A stretch of DNA of 64,000 nucleotides from Liolophura sinensis (Eukaryota > Mollusca > Polyplacophora > Chitonida > Chitonidae), in assembly GCF_032854445.1 (NCBI RefSeq), contig NC_088295.1:8374501-8438500 (forward strand), written 5' to 3'. This document shows, piece after piece, positions 59,993 through 64,000 of the stretch. Each line of letters begins with the position of its first letter. Position 1 is the first letter of the stretch. Position numbers and translations under genes: made by a program. The notes under the pieces were generated by a model. That model did not search any database and was not told the DNA's origin. It saw nothing but the letters and a program-made list of their open reading frames with translations.

Positions 59993-62900
59993 ACCTTTGC
60001 ATTTGGTTCTGGTAAATGCAGCATACAGTGCATTGTACATATGTAAAGGGTGGACAGACTTAGCAGATTCTACATGCTAGATCTGTGCGATTGTCCATGG
60101 TGTTGATATGTACAGGGTTCACTTCAGGAGATCCTGACTATCCCGGACAACTGGTCACCTATCCAGGATAGACTGTGAGTGTCACTGGAGTATACTCTTT
60201 GTAGTACATGTACATGGAATGTACACAGGTTTAGGTATAGTGCCCTCTGGAGCCAAATTTTACATCCATTCGCTTGGAACCATCCATTATGCATCATAAG
60301 CCAAGCCCGAGGCCCACCCGGCTACCCAGCTCAGGTGTGTTTATCCTCTGTCCATGTGTTTGTAAATCATGACAAAATTAGACACCCCAAGCATTGTTAG
60401 TTCCAATATTATCGATTGGTGCTGGGTGGCCTGGATTGGTGTTTTGTCGTGACCTGCTCAGTTCCTAAGTGCAGTTTGGTGCTGCTCGGTTTAAAACCTA
60501 TAAGGCTTGTTTTCATTTGAAACTTGAGCAGGGAAAGCAATGTAGGTACATGTACATGACAGTGGCGTGCATGCCTGTATGTTAAACATGACTGTGAAGC
60601 AACAGTTCTACATTTATATTTGTTAACAACATTTTTTGTACCTGGTACTTAAAGCTAAGTTAGTTACTAGAAGTGCTATTGTCTAAAAGATCTGTTATCA
60701 GTAAATTTTCAAACTTTTTTGGGCTCTTTAGAGATGTGGAGTTTCAACTTGGGAGATCAATGAAGTTTTATTTCAGACGAAAGTCAAGTCTAACATCCTA
60801 ATGCAGATCATGCATTGCCTTTGAAGATAAGAAATGTTTCACAACTGGTATAATTTGAGAAAGCCTTGAAAGTGCTTGTATTAAATGTCATGAAGGCCAG
60901 ATAATGGTTGTAGTGTCAGTATGTTGTAGTTGAGTGGAGCCCTGTCTCGACCACCAGTGTCTTCAGCATGGGGGTTCATTGAGGCAGCACTACCAGGGGT
61001 CAAGCTGGTACAGAACATGTGTGATGAAATACTGAATACTGTCATATAACATTGAACACAACATTAATCCCAAACCAACACATTTAATCATGTAAAGTGT
61101 CAAACCAAAAGTACAACTATCATGTGCATTGCTGATGCTGACAGGTGACAAGTTCATGCATATGAATATCAGTAAGCATTGATTGTGCATCCATGGATGC
61201 AGTAATCAACAGAGAAAGACAAGCAGCTGGTACTGTGCAGGGAGTAGATATTCTGCTGGATGGTGGCCCTCCAAACCAGTGATGCATTTGATAAGGGCCT
61301 AGGGTGGTAAATCAGCATCAAACCTTGCATAAAGGGATACAGAGATCAGTCAGAGAGGCAATTTCCAATGGTTTACGCGAAGCAGGCAGGAATAAATAGA
61401 ACTAGCCATAATCGTGTTGGCTTAAGCATTTATCAATGCTCATGATGGTTTTGCTAACTCTCTAAGTAATTGGATTTTGATCAGATTTCGGGACTGGGCA
61501 AATAGGCTGTTCACAGCCTTGCTGTTTCATAATTTCCTAGTAAATATTGCCATATCCTAGTGCTTGTTGTTCAGGCTGTATTTAGACGCGGTGTCCAGTG
61601 TGTCTTGCCTTTAATGGGATAGCATTGGCCGAATTGCTGCCATTATACAAGGTACAGAAGTAAATGTGCTTTTGCACAGATCCGTGTTCATTCCATTGCC
61701 ACATTGCCAGATTTCTTCAGTGGAAAATACATGTTGAGAACCAAAATATTGCTGTCTCCAGTTTTCTGTAAACCTAATTTTGAAGTCTTTTACAGAAATC
61801 TTTGTACATTTGCATGTGTGAGTCAAGGTTTACTGCAGAATATGTAGTAGATGTATGCTCTTAACTCGCTCAACCATTTGCATGTGATTAGGGGTCTATG
61901 TGTTCATTTACACGGTTGTGGGATAATCACTGTGACAAATGTGCATGCACAGTTGCAACACTTCATGTGCCTAGTTCTACTAGAAAGGGTATATTTTCTT
62001 CTTGCTGATGTACATGTGCCCTGGATGTATGCTGTGTGTGTTCTGTGTGAGTGGGGTTTAATGTCCTAGTCTCAACACACTCCCCACCTGTAAAGGGCTT
62101 TTTGGGCTCTTTGTTAACCCTAACGCTTCCTTCATTCATGGGACATCATAACAGTCTAGTTGTGGGAAGTCTATTAAAGGAGAGCAAACGCCTGCTGAAA
62201 AGGTTGTAATATATGTAAATAGCACTTACCCCCACTACCCACAACAGTGTAAAGTTGTCACCCTTTCACTGAATGCTTCACACCCACATTTCCTAAATCT
62301 CCTTTACAATGTATATAGAAGTAGAGTGCAGTTTGCTTGCTGTTTACCTTGTTTTGATCACAAACAAAGTTTCTGAACTTGTTAAACTCATAGACACAAA
62401 TTCAGGTACCGTACAGACTGCTTTTTTTTTTTGGCATTTGGTGTTGTTAATCCATTAATGGTTAGCTGATTGCAACTTTATGGGTCGACTCGGTGAATCA
62501 GTGGATGTCAATTGTCAAAAACATTCATTTAAAGGCTGTTTAACAATTCAAACAGATTATATATATTAATTCCCTCTAGTTTGAACATTTTTTTGTGTAG
62601 TCAACTGAAACATTTTAGCCTTTCAACTCAAAATTTGAAGCAAAGTCACTAATAGTATTTTGGATAGATAAAGTGCAAGCAATTATTGTTCCATTGAACT
62701 TGTGCACATGTGTACGTGTATAAGTTGGCTTTTTTGTGCCTTGGTACAAGAGAGAGTAAATTCTTTTTGTGGCAAAACCAAGAAAATTACATGTAGGGGT
62801 TCAAAATGGCTGGCCATGAAAGTAAAATTTTGTTGGCAAGTAAGGATGCACATGGTAAGCAAGAGATTGTGATTCTACCTGGAATAAGCCAGGTTAAAAG

Positions 62901-63342
62901 ACTACAAAATAGGCAGTCCAGGTACTCTTTCATTTAATAATGAGCATGAGGAGAGAGATGTGGTAAGTGTCAACCAGGTTGGAGGGTACCCTGATAGGGC
63001 AGGTAGGTTGACACAGTGTTGCAGTGAGGCAGCACAATATCAAATAGGTCAGCATTAAGACCAATCTGGTGCCAATGGACACATCATTGTAGGCCTAATC
63101 ATTAACATTAAGTGCCATACCAATAATCAAGGAGTTAAACTTGGTTGTGCTAGACATGGAAATACAGCTCGGCAGCCTACTTTTAAGAGTTCAGGCACCT
63201 TGCAATTCTTGTACCTTGCAAGTGTTACACACCTTTGTAGGGTCTGGGAATGTGGGAAGAAACTGCTCCAGTTACACAAAAGCATGTGAATAAAAGGATT
63301 AAGATCAGCAATCGAAGTTTAGTACATCGCAGATTTCTGTCA

Positions 63343-63665
63343 TGCTTTGTAGATGTACAAGTATAGGACTCTCCTTGTGCTTTGTACACATACAATTGTG
63401 GGATTCTCATGCTTTGTACACATACAAGTGTAGGACTCTCGCTGTGCTTTGTACACATACAAGTATAGGACTCCCGTTATGCTTTGTTCACATACATGTG
63501 TAGGACTATCCTTGTGCTTTATACATGTGCTAGTGTAGGACTCTCCTTGTGCTTTGTACTGGTACAAATGCAGTTCTCTACTTGTGCTTTGTACATGTAC
63601 AAGTGTAGGACTCTCCTTTTGCTTTGTACATGGACAAGTGTAGGACTCTCCTTGTGCTTTGTACG
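63343..63665. repeat. Minisatellite, 35-bp unit (about 9 copies)
   Basis: The unit is 'gctttgtacatgtacaagtg' + 'taggactctccttgt', with some units shortened to 32. It contains the TACATGTA palindrome in several copies. Frames across it on both strands ('YKAQGESYTC' type repeats) are satellite artefacts. Confidence 0.93.
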
Positions 63666-63751
63666 AGCCCATGTCTTAAAAATACTTCATGTGTGTACTT
63701 GTTGAATTGGCAGATTCATACATGGTCGCCTTAGTCTTAGGTTTAGTTGCC

Positions 63752-63847
63752 TTTTTGTCCTTGAAGGCATGATGGGAAACAGTTGGATTGTAAATGTCGT
63801 TTTTGTCCTTGAAGGCATGATGGGAAACAGTTGGATTGTAAATGTCG
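63752..63847. repeat. Perfect tandem duplication, 48-bp unit
   Basis: 'tttttgtccttgaaggcatg' + 'atgggaaacagttggattgt' + 'aaatgtcg' occurs twice back to back without a difference, so it is recent. Confidence 0.96.
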
Positions 63848-63905
63848 TCGGAGTACTGGAAGTTTATCTTGGGAGTACAAGTGTGTCTTATCTGTAGCAC
63901 TTCAG

Positions 63906-63968
63906 TTCAGGCAGATGCTGAAAGCTGAGAACCCGTCCACCCTCCACATTATTGAAATGTACTTCTGA
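63906..63968 (+). CDS. Candidate last coding exon at window edge (weak)
   Basis: After a plausible acceptor ('tctgtagcacttcag|TTC') a frame reads 'FRQMLKAENPSTLHIIEMYF' and stops at TGA 63966. Codon choice and composition look coding, and the frame keeps the + strand of the 55.6-kb gene. However, 20 open codons arise easily by chance, the phase is not compatible with joining directly to exon 2, and the downstream sequence is cut off by the window. It could also belong to another transcript. Confidence 0.2.
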   Translation, partial: FRQMLKAENPSTLHIIEMYF

Positions 63969-64000
63969 GCAGGCTGCTCATGCATCTCAAAGTGTAAATC

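Larger units (their letters stand above)
57325..63905 (+). other. Probable long intron(s), CpG-poor
   Basis: Roughly 7-14 CpG per kb by eye, against 30 or more in comparable stretches to the left, with plentiful TG and CA. TACATGTA-type palindromes are frequent. No exon following exon 2 in phase 1 was found. Short open segments with plausible splice sites (58649-58677, 62806-62838) fail on phase or context. Confidence 0.45.

Noticed and set aside
61196-61284. 30-codon + frame ending GGPPNQ
   Set aside because: No donor or acceptor at its edges and too short to stand alone.
62806-62838. ATG with short frame MAGHESKILLA and a donor-like 'gtaagg'
   Set aside because: Very short, inside the CpG-poor probable intron, with no promoter-like context.

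Overview
This window reads as nuclear DNA of an animal, most likely a mollusc or another lophotrochozoan. It is AT-rich and low in coding content. It has no bacterial-type operons, no long intact ORFs, and several minisatellites. It also carries at least four tRNA-derived SINE-like families. The commonest has a tail reading 'taagtgaaatattcttgagtacggcgtaaaacaccaatcaa', a type I associate with molluscan genomes, as I do the motif 'caagggagataactac' at about 4.63 kb and the frequent TACATGTA octamers. The taxon is inferred from repeat style, not from a marker gene.

Layout. Positions 1-10.5 kb are non-coding, with single copies of two SINE families, a dispersed repeat ('family R') and a long imperfect foldback repeat (4.49-5.0 kb). 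Positions 10.57-12.19 kb hold two abutting, unrelated minisatellites (17-bp, then 34/29-bp units). Positions 14.47-17.1 kb are a 2.6-kb minisatellite of 26-bp units with higher-order structure. It is followed at once by a SINE inserted into an older SINE, with a perfect 14-bp target-site duplication. Positions 17.6-40.5 kb are mostly unique, with scattered SINE remnants, a 73/22-bp composite repeat (22.77-23.27 kb), a second family R copy and a few weak exon candidates. Positions 40.56-44.5 kb are repeat-dense: 46-48-bp and ~46-bp satellites, a full SINE with target-site duplication, and a MITE-like element with ~80-bp inverted ends that carries another SINE. Positions 44.5-55 kb hold further repeats, including a young ~240-bp triplication at 53.0-53.74 kb.

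The only gene I can support well starts near 55.5 kb on the + strand. A CpG-rich segment leads into a 66-codon first coding exon (55591-55788) with a strong start context and an AAG|GTAAGT donor. A second exon (57198-57324) fits in phase. From about 55.8 kb to the right edge the DNA becomes clearly CpG-poor, as expected of a methylated invertebrate gene body, so the rest of the window is probably long introns of this gene. I do not recognise the protein. A possible short 3' coding exon lies at the right edge (63906-63968).

No CRISPR array, rRNA, stand-alone tRNA gene, virus or transposase gene was found. SINE heads explain the tRNA-like sequences. Most ORFs of 60-170 codons look like chance open frames or minisatellite frames whose unit length avoids stops.
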